A program made the translations under genes and the position numbers. DNA of 64,000 nt from NCBI RefSeq assembly GCF_900120155.1, contig NZ_LT635549.1, positions 2,264,688-2,328,687 of the forward strand, in the 5' to 3' direction. The notes under the pieces were generated by a model. That model was not told the origin of the DNA and did no database searches. It saw nothing but the letters and a program-made list of their open reading frames with translations. Origin of the DNA: Clostridium sp. Marseille-P3244 (GTDB taxonomy: Bacteria > Bacillota > Clostridia > Lachnospirales > Lachnospiraceae). Below are positions 35,721 through 45,775 of this stretch, in pieces. The first letter of the stretch is position 1, and each line of letters begins with the position of its first letter.

Positions 35721-36186
35721 CTTCCCCTCCTGTTATGCTTCCCTGCTTTTGTCTCATGCTGTCCAGACCGATCTCTACCAGTTCGATCAGCCTTGCATAT
35801 TCACCGCTCAGATACAGATAACCGATCAGGGCTTCAAATCCTGTCGCTCTCCTGTAATCTGTGACAGACTGGTTTTTTGCCGGAGACACGGTTCTGGAAT
35901 TTCTTCCCCGGCGATAGACCGCGTGCTCTTCCTCCGTCAAATGCTGCTGCATCGTCCGCATCATAAACGACTGGGCGGAAGCCTGCACATAGCGGCTTGT
36001 CTCCTCGTGGAGTTTATGGACCTGTCGGTTCCCTTTTCCGGCCGCGATCATCTTAATGATCAGATCAAACACACAGTCGCCGATATAGGCCAGCACAAGT
36101 GGGGAACTTGTCTTTGGATCCACCGGTTCCATCTCCGGCATCTGTCTCATATAGTACTCAAATCCAAACTCTATGCCTTTTTCCAT
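35707..36186 (-). CDS. mrnC: Mini-ribonuclease III
   Basis: 159 residues with an RNase III catalytic domain but no double-stranded RNA-binding domain. The signature [14 protein letters not shown] carries the metal-binding Asp; the second acidic cluster is [15 protein letters not shown]. MrnC matures 23S rRNA ends together with ribosomal protein L3. Overlaps cysS by 16 bases and rlmB by 14 bases. Confidence 0.94.
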   Translation of the reverse strand: MEKGIEFGFEYYMRQMPEMEPVDPKTSSPLVLAYIGDCVFDLIIKMIAAGKGNRQVHKLHEETSRYVQASAQSFMMRTMQQHLTEEEHAVYRRGRNSRTVSPAKNQSVTDYRRATGFEALIGYLYLSGEYARLIELVEIGLDSMRQKQGSITGGEDAGK

Positions 36187-37577
36187 TTTACTCCTTCTCG
36201 TGTATCTTCAAGGATGATGCCCTTCGCCAGAAGTTCGTCTCTGATCTGGTCAGCCAGCGCGAAATTCTTCTCTTTTCTCGCTGCCTGCCTCTTCTCGATC
36301 ATGGCCTCAATATCCGCATCCAGCATCTCTTCTTTCCTGTCAACAATAATGCCGAGTACGTCGGTCAGAGATCTCAGCCTCTCAAGAAGGCTTTCCAGAT
36401 ACTCCTTTGATCTTGTTCCGTCAGCTGTGGTATTGATATATTTCACAAGCTCAAATACTGCCGCGATGGCATCTGCTGTATTGAAATCATCGTCCATGGC
36501 TGTCTCAAATCCTGCCACATACTCGTCTGTCTTCCCATACAGCGCACGCTCTTCGTCTGCCATTTCCCGGACGCTCGCGTTTCCTGAGAGGAACTTCAGA
36601 TTGTCCGCCGCGGTCACGATCCTCTCCAGACCGCTTGCTGCTGCTTCCATCAGCTCCGCGCTGAAATTCAGAGGACTTCTGTAGTGTGCGCTTAGCATGA
36701 AGAACCGCAGGACCTGAAGATCATATTTTTCGCTGATCTCCCGGACAGTAAAGAAATTGCCGAGAGATTTTGACATCTTTCGGTTATCGATATTCAGGAA
36801 ACCATTGTGCATCCAGTATTTCGCGAACTCTTTGCCGTTTGCCGCCTCACTCTGGGCGATCTCATTTTCATGGTGAGGGAAGATCAGGTCTTCTCCTCCT
36901 GCATGGATATCGATCTGTTCTCCCAGGTACTTCTTTGACATTTCCGAGCATTCAATATGCCATCCCGGACGTCCTTCACTCCACGGAGATTTCCAGGCCG
37001 GTTCCCCTTCCTTTTTTGGCTTCCAGAGGACAAAATCCAGCGGATCTTCTTTCTCGTCTTCTCCGGTCACAAGAAGAGTCCTGCCGCCGGACTGAAGATC
37101 ATCCAGGTTCTTGTGGGAAAGCTTTCCATATTCTTTAAACTTTCTCGTACGATAATACACAGTCCCGTTCTTCTCATACGCATACCCTTTATCGATCAGT
37201 TTCTGGATCATATCCACCATTCCACAGATTTCCTCTGTCGCAAGAGGATTCTTTGTGGCCGGCTTGATGTTCATTGCCTCCATGTCCTTCCTGCACTCGG
37301 CGATATATCGCTTGGATATCTCATCGGCTGTCACGCCTTCTTCAATGGCTTTCTTAATGATCTTGTCATCTACATCCGTAAAGTTTGATACAAAATTTAC
37401 TTCATAGCCCCTGTACTCAAAATAACGTCTCACTGTATCAAACACGATCATGGGCCGGGCGTTTCCGATATGGATGAAATTATATACGGTGGGGCCGCAC
37501 ACATACATCTTTACTTTGCCTTCTTCCAAAGGAATAAATTCCTCTTTTTTCTTTGACATGGTATTATAGATCTTCAT
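36171..37577 (-). CDS. cysS: Cysteine--tRNA ligase
   Basis: 468 residues. Class I synthetase: [20 protein letters not shown] includes the zinc Cys and the HIGH motif (HIGN), zinc ligands continue in [13 protein letters not shown] and [11 protein letters not shown], and [14 protein letters not shown] is the KMSKS loop. I choose the second of two adjacent ATGs (6 bases after GGAG). Lies downstream of cysE in a leader-controlled operon with a Cys T-box, so uncharged tRNA-Cys should raise its expression. Confidence 0.95.
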   Translation of the reverse strand: MKIYNTMSKKKEEFIPLEEGKVKMYVCGPTVYNFIHIGNARPMIVFDTVRRYFEYRGYEVNFVSNFTDVDDKIIKKAIEEGVTADEISKRYIAECRKDMEAMNIKPATKNPLATEEICGMVDMIQKLIDKGYAYEKNGTVYYRTRKFKEYGKLSHKNLDDLQSGGRTLLVTGEDEKEDPLDFVLWKPKKEGEPAWKSPWSEGRPGWHIECSEMSKKYLGEQIDIHAGGEDLIFPHHENEIAQSEAANGKEFAKYWMHNGFLNIDNRKMSKSLGNFFTVREISEKYDLQVLRFFMLSAHYRSPLNFSAELMEAAASGLERIVTAADNLKFLSGNASVREMADEERALYGKTDEYVAGFETAMDDDFNTADAIAAVFELVKYINTTADGTRSKEYLESLLERLRSLTDVLGIIVDRKEEMLDADIEAMIEKRQAARKEKNFALADQIRDELLAKGIILEDTREGVKWKKA

Positions 37578-38250
37578 CATAATCTCCTCTCTTTTCTGCT
37601 TTTCTCATCTCCCTCACAAGCTTTCGCAGCTCTCCGTGAAGTCGGATATTTTCCTCCTGGAGTTTCCGGATATCTTCGAGCACCGGATCCGGCAGATGCA
37701 CCTGATCCATATCCATACGTGGCACTTTCTTATTGTCCATTCGCACGATACGTCCCGGGACACCGACCACAGTACAATTGGGGGGCACTTCTTCCAGCAC
37801 GACAGAACCTGCCCCGATCTTAGAGTTTTCTCCTATGGTAAACGAACCGAGGATCTTTGCCCCCACGCTGACCATCACATTATCCTCCAGGGTGGGATGG
37901 CGCTTTCCCTGCTCCTTTCCGGTGCCGCCCAGAGTCACCCCCTGGTACAGTGTCACATTATTTCCGATAATCGTCGTCTCCCCGATGATCACACCGCTGC
38001 CATGGTCGATAAACAGTCCCTTTCCGATCGTTGCCCCGGGATGGATCTCGATCCCCGTCTTCCTGGCTCCCCTCTGGGATATCCACCTGGCCAGGAAATA
38101 ATGTTTCTTCAAATACAGCTTATGTGCCAGCCGGTACCGTAAAATCACCCGGAAACTGGGGTAAAGGAATACTTCCATATTGGACTTGATCGCAGGATCC
38201 CTCTCCCGTATCACCTGGATCTCTTCTTTTACATAAGATATGATACCCAT
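37564..38250 (-). CDS. cysE: Serine O-acetyltransferase
   Basis: 228 residues. N-terminal helices followed by a left-handed beta-helix of hexapeptide repeats ([36 protein letters not shown]) and the catalytic His in [11 protein letters not shown]. It makes O-acetylserine for cysteine synthesis. This is the short, Bacillota-type CysE that lacks the long N-terminal domain of the E. coli protein. First gene after a T-box leader; overlaps cysS by 14 bases. Confidence 0.95.
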   Translation of the reverse strand: MGIISYVKEEIQVIRERDPAIKSNMEVFLYPSFRVILRYRLAHKLYLKKHYFLARWISQRGARKTGIEIHPGATIGKGLFIDHGSGVIIGETTIIGNNVTLYQGVTLGGTGKEQGKRHPTLEDNVMVSVGAKILGSFTIGENSKIGAGSVVLEEVPPNCTVVGVPGRIVRMDNKKVPRMDMDQVHLPDPVLEDIRKLQEENIRLHGELRKLVREMRKAEKRGDYDEDL

Positions 38251-38284
38251 TCCTGGACTCCTTCAAAAACAGTTCTCACAAATA

Positions 38285-38540
38285 AAAAGCTCCGCCTCTC
38301 ACAGAGACGAAGTTCTTTCCGCGGTTCCACTCTATTAAAAGAATTGCTTCTTTCACTCAGCTGCCTGTAACGTATGCAAAACGGATCCTGCTACTTCTCC
38401 TCCTGTTCACAGGATCAGCTCCCGGACGCACTTCACAGATCCTCCGCTCAGGGTGCTCACAGCCGATGGCATCCCTTCTCTGAGAGCTTCCGGATCAGTT
38501 ACTCTTCCCGTTCTCTGCCTTTTATTCAATTTCCAGCATA
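38285..38540 (-). ncRNA. T-box leader, cysteine specific
   Basis: On the minus strand the T-box sequence AGAGTGGAACCGCGG lies at 38319-38333, followed by a terminator (AACTTCGTCTC ... GAGGCGGAGC then TTTTT, ending near 38285). The antiterminator bulge reads TGGA, whose last base pairs with the U73 of tRNA-Cys. A TGC codon at 38428-38430 sits in the expected specifier position of stem I. Uncharged tRNA-Cys is predicted to allow transcription of cysE and cysS. Confidence 0.88.
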
Positions 38541-38546
38541 TACCTT

Positions 38547-38575
38547 ATATTATGCAACTTTTCTCAATTTGTCAA
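38547..38575 (-). promoter_or_regulatory. Promoter of the cysE operon
   Basis: TTGACA (38570-38575) and TAATAT (38547-38552), 17-bp spacer, right after the GNAT gene stop and before the T-box RNA. Confidence 0.8.
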
Positions 38576-38576
38576 C

Positions 38577-39752
38577 CTAGACCACTTCATTCAGCCATAC
38601 ATGGTCCAGCTTGATGATCTTATCCAGTTCCCGCTCCAGATGATCTGACAGGATCACTCCGTCACGTTCTCTGATATCTGGCAGGCCTGCCCGCCCAAAT
38701 AAAACCTCTGTCAGATCGGCGATCGGAATGACGCCCTCCGAATCCTCTGTCTCGCAGATATGGACCTGGGACTCGCCCGGGCGGCTTGTCACTTTCCAGA
38801 CGCGGCTGTTCTTCCGAAGTACAGGATCGATCACCGCAAAAGAGCACTCCACTGTATCGCTTTCCTTCGTCTCCATTGCCTCCAGCAGCGCCGGCAGATA
38901 CACGATCCTTGCCATGATCAAAGGTTTCTTTTTCGCTGCGAATTCTAAAGGACACGCATAGACCGGAATCGCTTCCTGACTGTCCGGTGCCAGTGTCCCG
39001 GCCAGTTCACGTACTGACCGGCAGAACTCTTTTCCGAAACCTTCCAGATAGAGAGGCTCCCGGATCTCAAGTCCGCTCTCCGCCGCATAGGCATAAACTC
39101 CCCGCAGCCTCCCGTCTTCTCTGAGCAGGCGCACTCCTCCCTTCTGGCTGGACTGTTCCAGGATCATCGTCTGATAATAATCTGCATCCCGCACAGTGCA
39201 TACCTGCCAACTGGGCGCAAAATGCTCCCTGAAAAACTCTGACAGCTCTTCGGCCTCCCACAGTCTGGCATCAGACTCAACCACATTATGGCAAATTCCG
39301 GGAGAGGTTTCTTCAGATATCCGTCCCTGAGAGGCCTGTCTCCTTGGGATTTCCCCTGTATCCTGACTGTAAATGTACCGGAAGTCATAAGGTCTGTAGA
39401 TAGCCTCCGCTGCCGGCATCAAAAAAGTAAACGGAAGCCTTCTCTCGTACATATTTTCCAGAGAAGTCCGAAGCAGAGCACCCATAAAGCCTCTGGACCG
39501 ATAGGGCTTTCTTGTGGCAACCGCAATAATATAATCCGACGGAAACTCCTTTTCCCCAATCCTGACACGGTACGGGTTCAGCTGCAGCATAGAACAGAGC
39601 CTTCCGTCTTCCTCCACCACATAGATCTGATTCTCCCGGGTCTTGATATAGTAATAGTAGTCCAGAAATGCCTTTGTATCTTCAGAGAACACCTCTTCCC
39701 ACAACGACCGGGTTGCCATGTGCTCGCTCTTATCCAGTCTGCGGACTACCAT
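38577..39752 (-). CDS. GNAT N-acetyltransferase, Eis-like
   Basis: 391 residues. The N-terminal GNAT domain has the acetyl-CoA loop IIAVATRKPYRSRGFMGALL; the long C-terminal part with a second GNAT-like fold and an SCP2-like end (LTEVLFGRAGLPD) matches the Eis (enhanced intracellular survival) type. Such enzymes acetylate lysines or aminoglycosides. The start at 39750-39752 comes one base after the ispF stop (TAACATG), so the genes are coupled; an earlier ATG would overlap ispF. Substrate unknown. Confidence 0.85.
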   Translation of the reverse strand: MVVRRLDKSEHMATRSLWEEVFSEDTKAFLDYYYYIKTRENQIYVVEEDGRLCSMLQLNPYRVRIGEKEFPSDYIIAVATRKPYRSRGFMGALLRTSLENMYERRLPFTFLMPAAEAIYRPYDFRYIYSQDTGEIPRRQASQGRISEETSPGICHNVVESDARLWEAEELSEFFREHFAPSWQVCTVRDADYYQTMILEQSSQKGGVRLLREDGRLRGVYAYAAESGLEIREPLYLEGFGKEFCRSVRELAGTLAPDSQEAIPVYACPLEFAAKKKPLIMARIVYLPALLEAMETKESDTVECSFAVIDPVLRKNSRVWKVTSRPGESQVHICETEDSEGVIPIADLTEVLFGRAGLPDIRERDGVILSDHLERELDKIIKLDHVWLNEVV

Positions 39753-39753
39753 G

Positions 39754-40308
39754 TTACTCACCTTCTTCTGTGACATGCCCGCAGCAGCCGGCACAGCCTG
39801 CCGCGCCCGGCGTCATATCCGTGCTGCTGTAGTTTCTGTACTTTTCGATCATGCAGATCGCCTGAGAGGAGATTCCTTCCTCTGTTCCGGTAAAACCAAG
39901 CCCTTCTTCTGTCGTCGCCTTTACATTCACCTGCTCCTCGTCAATACAGAGCGCCCGCGCGATGTTTTCCCTCATTCGGTCAATGTACGGCCTCATCTTC
40001 GGGCGCTGGGCAATGATTGTCGCGTCAATGTTCTCGATCACATACCCCTTCTCATCCAGAAGATGCCCCACATGTTCCAGAAGACGAACACTTGAAATCC
40101 CTTTGTACTGCGGATCTGTATCCGGAAAATGTTTCCCGATATCGCCCAGGGCCGCTGCTCCCAGGAGGGCATCCATGACCGCGTGAATGAGCACATCCGC
40201 GTCAGAGTGTCCCAGAAGCCCTTTTTCGAAAGGGATCTCGACCCCGCCTACAATAAGCTGACGTCCTTCAACTAATCTGTGAACGTCATATCCCATACCT
40301 GCACGCAT
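39754..40308 (-). CDS. ispF: 2-C-methyl-D-erythritol 2,4-cyclodiphosphate synthase
   Basis: 184 residues. Zinc site GMGYDVHRL (Asp, His) and [18 protein letters not shown] (His), substrate loop [10 protein letters not shown], and [11 protein letters not shown] at the normal C-terminus. It cyclises the MEP-pathway intermediate to MEcPP. The protein continues about 25 residues past the usual end with a Cys-rich tail ([13 protein letters not shown]); most IspF are about 157-160 residues. The tail is open reading, not a frameshift artefact that I can see. Confidence 0.94.
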   Translation of the reverse strand: MRAGMGYDVHRLVEGRQLIVGGVEIPFEKGLLGHSDADVLIHAVMDALLGAAALGDIGKHFPDTDPQYKGISSVRLLEHVGHLLDEKGYVIENIDATIIAQRPKMRPYIDRMRENIARALCIDEEQVNVKATTEEGLGFTGTEEGISSQAICMIEKYRNYSSTDMTPGAAGCAGCCGHVTEEGE

Positions 40309-40310
40309 GC

Positions 40311-40733
40311 TTATTTCTCCTCATAATCATTTTCAATTTCTTCTTCCGGTGATTCTTCCAAAGCCGGCTCTTCATCCACTGTCTCCCCGGCTTCTTCCTC
40401 TTCTTCCTCGGAAGACCCTGCCAGCATTCTCGCTCTTTCCGTCAGACTTTTGGGGCCGGACTGTGTCTCCTCTGCCGGATCTTCTGTCTCTTCCTCAGCA
40501 GCTTCTTCCTCTTCGGCCGCTGCTTCCCGCTCCCGTTTTGACTCGTCGAACATCCGCTTCAGACTGAACAGCGCATACCCTCCTCCGAACACGATAAATG
40601 CCGCGCCGAATATGATCATCAACACCATGTTCTCCGGCTTCTCCTTCACCACTGCCGATATCAGATTTATCCCGAGATATACCAGATATCCTCCGACAAT
40701 AATCCGGAACATACTTCCTGCCTGTCTGTTCAT
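40311..40733 (-). CDS. Hypothetical membrane protein with acidic tail
   Basis: 140 residues. Two transmembrane helices (about 8-28 and 36-56, with [20 protein letters not shown]) then a tail of mostly Glu, Ala and Ser (runs of EEEE). AGGAGG precedes the ATG. It lies 2 bases before ispF on the same strand, probably first gene of the ispF-GNAT unit. No family recognised. Confidence 0.65.
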   Translation of the reverse strand: MNRQAGSMFRIIVGGYLVYLGINLISAVVKEKPENMVLMIIFGAAFIVFGGGYALFSLKRMFDESKREREAAAEEEEAAEEETEDPAEETQSGPKSLTERARMLAGSSEEEEEEAGETVDEEPALEESPEEEIENDYEEK

Positions 40734-40791
40734 TTATTTATCCTCCTGTCCTTCATTATATCCCGCCTCATTTGTTTTATCATCAGTTTAA

Positions 40792-40818
40792 ACAAAAAGC
40801 CCCGCTAAAGCGGAGCTT
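40792..40818 (-). terminator. Terminator after the tRNA-Val/tRNA-Met pair
   Basis: Stem AGCTCCGC / GCGGGGCT, 4-base loop, followed by TTTTTGTTT on the minus strand. Confidence 0.8.
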
Positions 40819-40825
40819 GATGTAA

Positions 40826-40899
40826 TAGCGGAAACTGGATTTGAACCAGCGACACCACGGGTATGAACCGTGTGCTCTAGCCAACTGAGCTATTCCGCC
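40826..40899 (-). tRNA. tRNA-Met (anticodon CAT)
   Basis: 74 bases, full cloverleaf on the minus strand: acceptor GGCGGAA / TTCCGCT (first pair G-T), D-arm TAGCTCAGTTGG, anticodon stem ACGGT / ACCGT-type with CAT, T-arm with GGTTCAAATCC, discriminator A. The paired first base argues for elongator rather than initiator tRNA; a tRNA-Ile precursor (CAT) cannot be excluded by eye. Confidence 0.9.
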
Positions 40900-40914
40900 A
40901 TATTGTGTTGTACA

Positions 40915-40987
40915 TGGGGCCTATAGGGCTCGAACCTATGACCCTCTGCTTGTAAGGCAGATGCTCTCCCAGCTGAGCTAAGACCCC
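40915..40987 (-). tRNA. tRNA-Val (anticodon TAC)
   Basis: 73 bases on the minus strand: acceptor GGGGTCT / AGGCCCC, D-arm TAGCTCAGCTGGGAGAGC, anticodon stem CTGCC / AAGCAG around TAC, T-arm with GGTTCGAGCCC, discriminator A. Transcribed before tRNA-Met in one unit. Confidence 0.95.
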
Positions 40988-41031
40988 ATATGATTGCGGG
41001 TTACAGAAGTCTGTCCGCAACCCGCTTTGCT

Positions 41032-41061
41032 ATTATACTATCAACTTCCGGCAAATGTCAA
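41032..41061 (-). promoter_or_regulatory. Promoter of the tRNA-Val/tRNA-Met unit
   Basis: TTGACA (41056-41061) and TATAAT (41032-41037), 18-bp spacer. A GCGGGTT / AACCCGC hairpin lies in the leader before tRNA-Val. Confidence 0.75.
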
Positions 41062-41067
41062 CACTTT

Positions 41068-44000
41068 TTATTTGAAATATTTTACACCCGACTCGAAAAT
41101 CTTCATATCCTGTTCTCCGTAGATATTCACCGCGACAGAATCACCACGGCGCTCTGAATGAGCCATCTTTCCAAGAACCCGCCCATCTGGGCTTGTAATT
41201 CCTTCTATAGCGCTGTAAGAACCGTTGATATTCCACTCTTCGTCCATGCTGACATTCCCCTCCGGATCACAGTACTGAGTTGCCACCTGTCCGGCCTCAA
41301 ACAAACGCCCGATCCATTCTTTGTCCGCCACGAACCGTCCTTCTCCGTGAGACGCGGGATTCGTATACACTCCGCCCAGTTCTGCCTCCTGAAGCCATGG
41401 AGATTTATTCGTCACAACTTTGGTGTATACCATCTTGGAAATATGACGTCCGATCGTATTGTATGTCAGAGTAGGCGAATCCTCGGTCTGCCCGGTGATC
41501 TTTCCATAGGGTACCAGCCCCAGCTTGATCAGCGCCTGGAAACCGTTACAGATGCCGAGAGCCAGACCGTCCCGCTCATTCAGGAGTTTTTCTACCGCTT
41601 CTTTCATCTTTGCGTTCTGGAACGCGGTAGCGAAAAACTTGGCCGATCCATCCGGCTCATCCCCCGCGCTGAACCCGCCGGGGAACATAATCATCTGAGC
41701 CTGTCCGATGGCTTTCTCAAACTCCGCCACAGACGACCGGATATCCTCTGCATCAAGATTGCGGAAGACTTTTGTAATGACTTTTGCCCCCGCGCGCTCA
41801 AATGCCCTGGCACTGTCATATTCACAGTTTGTTCCCGGGAAGACCGGAATAAATACCGTAGGCTGTCCGATCCTGTGGCTGCAGATATGGATATCCGATG
41901 TACGGTATAACCGCTCCTCCACAGCTTTATCCGAGCTCTCCTCAGATTTTGTGGCAAAAACTTTTTCCAGCGTTGACGTCCAGGCGTCCAGAGCCTCGTC
42001 CAGGCCGATCTCCACATTTCCATACTCAAACTTCCCGGTATCTGTTACTTCTCCGATGACCGTGTAGTTTATACCCAAGTTTCCTGCCTGCCCGTCTGCC
42101 ACTTCCGCTATAATATCACCGAAAGCCGGCGCAAAAAGTTCCCTCGCATCCATGTTATGCTCGATCTTAAGACCCATATGATTCCCAAAGGCCATCCGGC
42201 TTGCAGCCGCGATCACTCCATGACGGTCAAGAGCGTAAGCAGAAACAATTCTTCCCGCCCGTATATCCTGAGTAAATTTACGATACTGATCCAGGGCCCG
42301 CTCATATACCGGAAGATCATACGCGTCCTTCTCTGTTCTGAGCCACACCAGCTTATTTCCCGCTTTTTTAAGCTCTGGTGTAATAATGTCCTTCTCTACT
42401 GCCATATCTACTGCAAAAGAGACAAGAGTCGGCGGTACATCAATATCCTGGAAGGTCCCGGACATACTGTCCTTTCCTCCGATAGACGGCAGCCCCAGAC
42501 CGATCTGAGCCGCATAAGCTCCCAGGAGCGCGGAGAACGGCTGGCTCCATCTCTTCGGATCCTCTGTCATCCGGCGGAAATATTCCTGGAATGTAAAACG
42601 GATCTTTGTGTGATCGCCGCCTGCCGCCACAATCTTCGCCACAGACTCCAGAACTGCGTAGACGGCCCCGTGATACGGACTCCAGCTTGAAAGATAGGGA
42701 TCGAACCCATAGCTCATCATAGACACACTGTCTGTTTTTCCATTCTGGACCGGAACCTTTGCCACCATGGCCTGCGTCTCGGTCAGCTGATATTTTCCAC
42801 CATGGGGCATAAAGACAGACCCTGCGCCAATGGACCCGTCGAACATCTCCACCAGCCCCTTCTGGGAGCAGACATTCAAGTCGCTCAGGGTATCCAGCCA
42901 TGCCTTTCTGACATCGCCTACTTCCTTTTTATTGAAAAGACAGCCTTTTCTGTCCGGTATCTCTACTTCCACACCTGTCTCCTGGTGCGCGCCGTTTGTA
43001 TCCAGAAACGCGCGGGAGATATTGACGATCTCTTTTCCTCTCCAGATCAGCACCAGCCTGGGCTCTTCCGTCACTACGGCAACCTCTGTAGCCTCCAGAT
43101 TTTCTTCCTTTGCATAAGCCATGAACTTCTCTACATCTTTTGGATCCACAACAACAGCCATCCTCTCCTGCGACTCGGAGATGGCAATCTCGGTTCCGTC
43201 AAGGCCGGCATACTTCTTCGGAACTTTGTCAAGCTCTACACGCAGCCCGTCCGCCAGCTCTCCGATGGCCACAGATACTCCGCCGGCACCGAAGTCGTTA
43301 CACTTCTTGATCAGACAGCTTACTTCCTCCCTGCGGAACAATCTCTGGATCTTCCGCTCCGTCGGAGGATTCCCTTTCTGCACTTCTGCGCCGCATGTCT
43401 CGATGGACTCTTCTGTATGCACCTTGGAGGAACCGGTCGCTCCGCCGCAGCCATCCCGCCCGGTGCGTCCTCCCAGAAGGATAATAATATCACCAGGATC
43501 TGAGGTTTCCCTGATCACGGCGCGCCTTGGAGCTGCACCCAGCACCGCGCCGATCTCCATACGCTTGGCCACATAGTCAGGATGATAGATTTCTTTCACA
43601 AGACCGGTCGCCAGACCAATCTGGTTTCCATAGGAACTATATCCATGGGCTGCCTCCCGGACAAGCTTTTTCTGAGGCAGTTTTCCTTTCAGTGTATCCT
43701 TTACAGACACCGTCGGATCCGCGGCCCCTGTCACGCGCATTGCCTGATACACATACGTACGTCCTGACAAAGGATCCCGGATCGCCCCTCCAAGACAGGT
43801 CGCAGCTCCTCCGAAAGGCTCGATCTCTGTCGGATGATTGTGTGTCTCGTTCTTAAAATTGATCAGCCACTCTTCTTCCACACCGTCCACTTTCACAGGC
43901 ACAACAATACTGCAGGCATTGATCTCATCAGACTCTTCCTGGTCCTGAAGCTTTCCTTCTTTTTTCAGCCTGCGCATGGCCATAAGAGCAAGATCCATCA

Positions 44001-44823
44001 GGCAGACAAACTTATCTTCCCTTCCGCGGAAAATTTCGCTGTGATCCTTTAAATATTCCCTGTAAGTGTCTTCGATAGGCTTTCTGTAATCCCCTTCATC
44101 AAAGACAATCTCCTTCAGTTCCGTAGAAAATGTTGTATGGCGGCAGTGATCTGACCAGTAGGTGTCCAGAACCCGGATCTCTGTCATGGTAGGATCCCGG
44201 TGTTCTTCCCCGCTGTAATAGTTCTGGATGTGCAGGAAATCCCGGAATGTCATTGCCAGGCCAAGAGAATCATACAGCGCTCTGAGCTCCTTTTCCGGCA
44301 TATCCTTAAATCCTTCGAATACAGAGATGTCCTTTGGCTCCTCAAACACTGTCACAAGGGTATCCGGCTTTTCCTCAGATGCTTCTCTGGAATCCACAGG
44401 ATTGATACAGTGACTCCTGACCGCAGCGAATTCTTCGTCGGTAATATCTCCTTCTATCACATATGTGATGGCTGTCCGGATCACCGGTTCTTCGTCTTCC
44501 TTTATAAACCGGATACACTGTTCCGCTGAGTCCGCTCTCTGATCAAACTGTCCCGGAAGATACTCCACCGAGAAAATACGATCCTTCTCATCCATCCGGA
44601 ATGTCTCTCTGTAAAGGATGTCTACCGGAGGTTCTGCGAACACGCCCCTGCATGCCTTCTCGAATGTCTCATCTGACACGTTCTCCACATCGTACCGGAT
44701 CAGGACCCGTACCCCCGTTACATTCCTGACGCCGAGATAATGCCGGATCTCGTGCCGCAGACCTTTTGCCGTAACGGCAAACTCTGGTTTCTTCTCCACA
44801 AATACACGCTTTACATTACTCAT
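41068..44823 (-). CDS. purL: Phosphoribosylformylglycinamidine synthase, single chain
   Basis: 1251 residues, one-chain form with synthase and glutaminase fused. Synthase part: DTYWSDHCRHTTFSTEL near 230, NETHNHPTEIEPFGGAATC near 330, and SIGGKDSMSG near 790. The C-terminal class I amidotransferase has the Cys nucleophile in LALGICNGFQALIKLG and the His/Glu pair in the SHGEGRF and MAHSERRGD stretches. It makes FGAM with ATP and glutamine. Start ATG chosen 8 bases after AAAAGGAG. Bacillota more often have split PurLQS; the fused form is usual in Clostridia such as Lachnospiraceae. Confidence 0.96.
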   Translation of the reverse strand: MSNVKRVFVEKKPEFAVTAKGLRHEIRHYLGVRNVTGVRVLIRYDVENVSDETFEKACRGVFAEPPVDILYRETFRMDEKDRIFSVEYLPGQFDQRADSAEQCIRFIKEDEEPVIRTAITYVIEGDITDEEFAAVRSHCINPVDSREASEEKPDTLVTVFEEPKDISVFEGFKDMPEKELRALYDSLGLAMTFRDFLHIQNYYSGEEHRDPTMTEIRVLDTYWSDHCRHTTFSTELKEIVFDEGDYRKPIEDTYREYLKDHSEIFRGREDKFVCLMDLALMAMRRLKKEGKLQDQEESDEINACSIVVPVKVDGVEEEWLINFKNETHNHPTEIEPFGGAATCLGGAIRDPLSGRTYVYQAMRVTGAADPTVSVKDTLKGKLPQKKLVREAAHGYSSYGNQIGLATGLVKEIYHPDYVAKRMEIGAVLGAAPRRAVIRETSDPGDIIILLGGRTGRDGCGGATGSSKVHTEESIETCGAEVQKGNPPTERKIQRLFRREEVSCLIKKCNDFGAGGVSVAIGELADGLRVELDKVPKKYAGLDGTEIAISESQERMAVVVDPKDVEKFMAYAKEENLEATEVAVVTEEPRLVLIWRGKEIVNISRAFLDTNGAHQETGVEVEIPDRKGCLFNKKEVGDVRKAWLDTLSDLNVCSQKGLVEMFDGSIGAGSVFMPHGGKYQLTETQAMVAKVPVQNGKTDSVSMMSYGFDPYLSSWSPYHGAVYAVLESVAKIVAAGGDHTKIRFTFQEYFRRMTEDPKRWSQPFSALLGAYAAQIGLGLPSIGGKDSMSGTFQDIDVPPTLVSFAVDMAVEKDIITPELKKAGNKLVWLRTEKDAYDLPVYERALDQYRKFTQDIRAGRIVSAYALDRHGVIAAASRMAFGNHMGLKIEHNMDARELFAPAFGDIIAEVADGQAGNLGINYTVIGEVTDTGKFEYGNVEIGLDEALDAWTSTLEKVFATKSEESSDKAVEERLYRTSDIHICSHRIGQPTVFIPVFPGTNCEYDSARAFERAGAKVITKVFRNLDAEDIRSSVAEFEKAIGQAQMIMFPGGFSAGDEPDGSAKFFATAFQNAKMKEAVEKLLNERDGLALGICNGFQALIKLGLVPYGKITGQTEDSPTLTYNTIGRHISKMVYTKVVTNKSPWLQEAELGGVYTNPASHGEGRFVADKEWIGRLFEAGQVATQYCDPEGNVSMDEEWNINGSYSAIEGITSPDGRVLGKMAHSERRGDSVAVNIYGEQDMKIFESGVKYFK

Positions 44824-44956
44824 ATGAAGTCTCCTTTTCACCTGAATCTATTTTCGTGCAGCTGTGCGCTTTTCCTGCCATAGCTCTCTGTCTGTATACT
44901 ACCATAATTCGCCTCATTAGTATAATTAATATAATTAAACTTTATAATAAGTAATA

Positions 44957-45667
44957 CTAATCTATTTTTTCTGCCTTTTGCGCTTTCTTTTTTGACAGAA
45001 ATCCCGGGACCAGGCTCAGTACCAGAAGTACAAGAAGCATGCCCACAAACAGGCCGCCGATCCTCATAACCATATCATAAAACAGTCCTTCCGGCAGCAT
45101 CCGTATCATATAGTCGGTCGCGGGGTCAAAGATCCACAGATCATTGTCAAAAAATATGTGATGGAACTGCACAAACACCGCGTTAAAATCAATGACCGAC
45201 GCAATCCCCAGCGCCGCTGCCGCCGCCACGGTCAGACCGAAAGCAATCTGGTACGTCCGGGGAATGATTCGTCGGATGTCCGCCTTTTCCCCCAGAAGAA
45301 AGACCAGGCACGCGGCTGCCACAATGCACGCGTGCAGACGGATATTGAGTCCTCCGATAAAAAGATCCCTTACCTCACCCATGTGAAAGCGGTCCTGTTC
45401 ATTGAAGAAATCCTGTTCCACTCCTTCCACTGTCGTCACCACTGACAGCGTGTCTCTGTCTCCTCTGAGGTAAGCCATCATTTCTCTGGTCACATACATC
45501 GTGTCTTCCATTGTCATGTCCAGATCCGATAAAACATCATACTTCTCATACTCTTTTTCATATACGCTGAAATCCGCGTACATGGCGATCTCAAAACTGG
45601 TGATCAGCGCCGCCGCTATAACAGAAAATGCCAGGAGGATCCCTGCCGCCCATTGTAATTTCTTCAT
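44957..45667 (-). CDS. TIGR01906 family integral membrane protein
   Basis: 236 residues, four to five transmembrane helices (first at about 7-27, last at about 200-222). The extracytoplasmic part with EDTMYVTREMMAYLRGDRD and the stretch FVQFHHIFFDNDLWIFDP match the TIGR01906 family of Gram-positive membrane proteins of unknown function. Divergent from the LysR gene, sharing a 110-bp intergenic region, so that regulator could control it. Confidence 0.8.
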   Translation of the reverse strand: MKKLQWAAGILLAFSVIAAALITSFEIAMYADFSVYEKEYEKYDVLSDLDMTMEDTMYVTREMMAYLRGDRDTLSVVTTVEGVEQDFFNEQDRFHMGEVRDLFIGGLNIRLHACIVAAACLVFLLGEKADIRRIIPRTYQIAFGLTVAAAAALGIASVIDFNAVFVQFHHIFFDNDLWIFDPATDYMIRMLPEGLFYDMVMRIGGLFVGMLLVLLVLSLVPGFLSKKKAQKAEKID

Positions 45668-45719
45668 GACTGTTGATTCCTTTCTGTATTAATAAATGCT
45701 GTTGTCAGAGGATTCTATT

Positions 45720-45748
45720 GTAATTTCTTTTTCTATATCTTATAATAC
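45720..45748 (+). promoter_or_regulatory. Promoter of the LysR gene
   Basis: TTGTAA (45720-45725) and TATAAT (45743-45748), 17-bp spacer, 27 bases before the ATG. Confidence 0.65.
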
Positions 45749-45775
45749 AACCACCACTTATTAGGAGGTCTAATA

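Noticed and set aside
35584-36684. A 366-codon plus-strand open frame
   Set aside because: Antisense to rlmB, mrnC and cysS; Ser/Leu-rich shadow with no motif.
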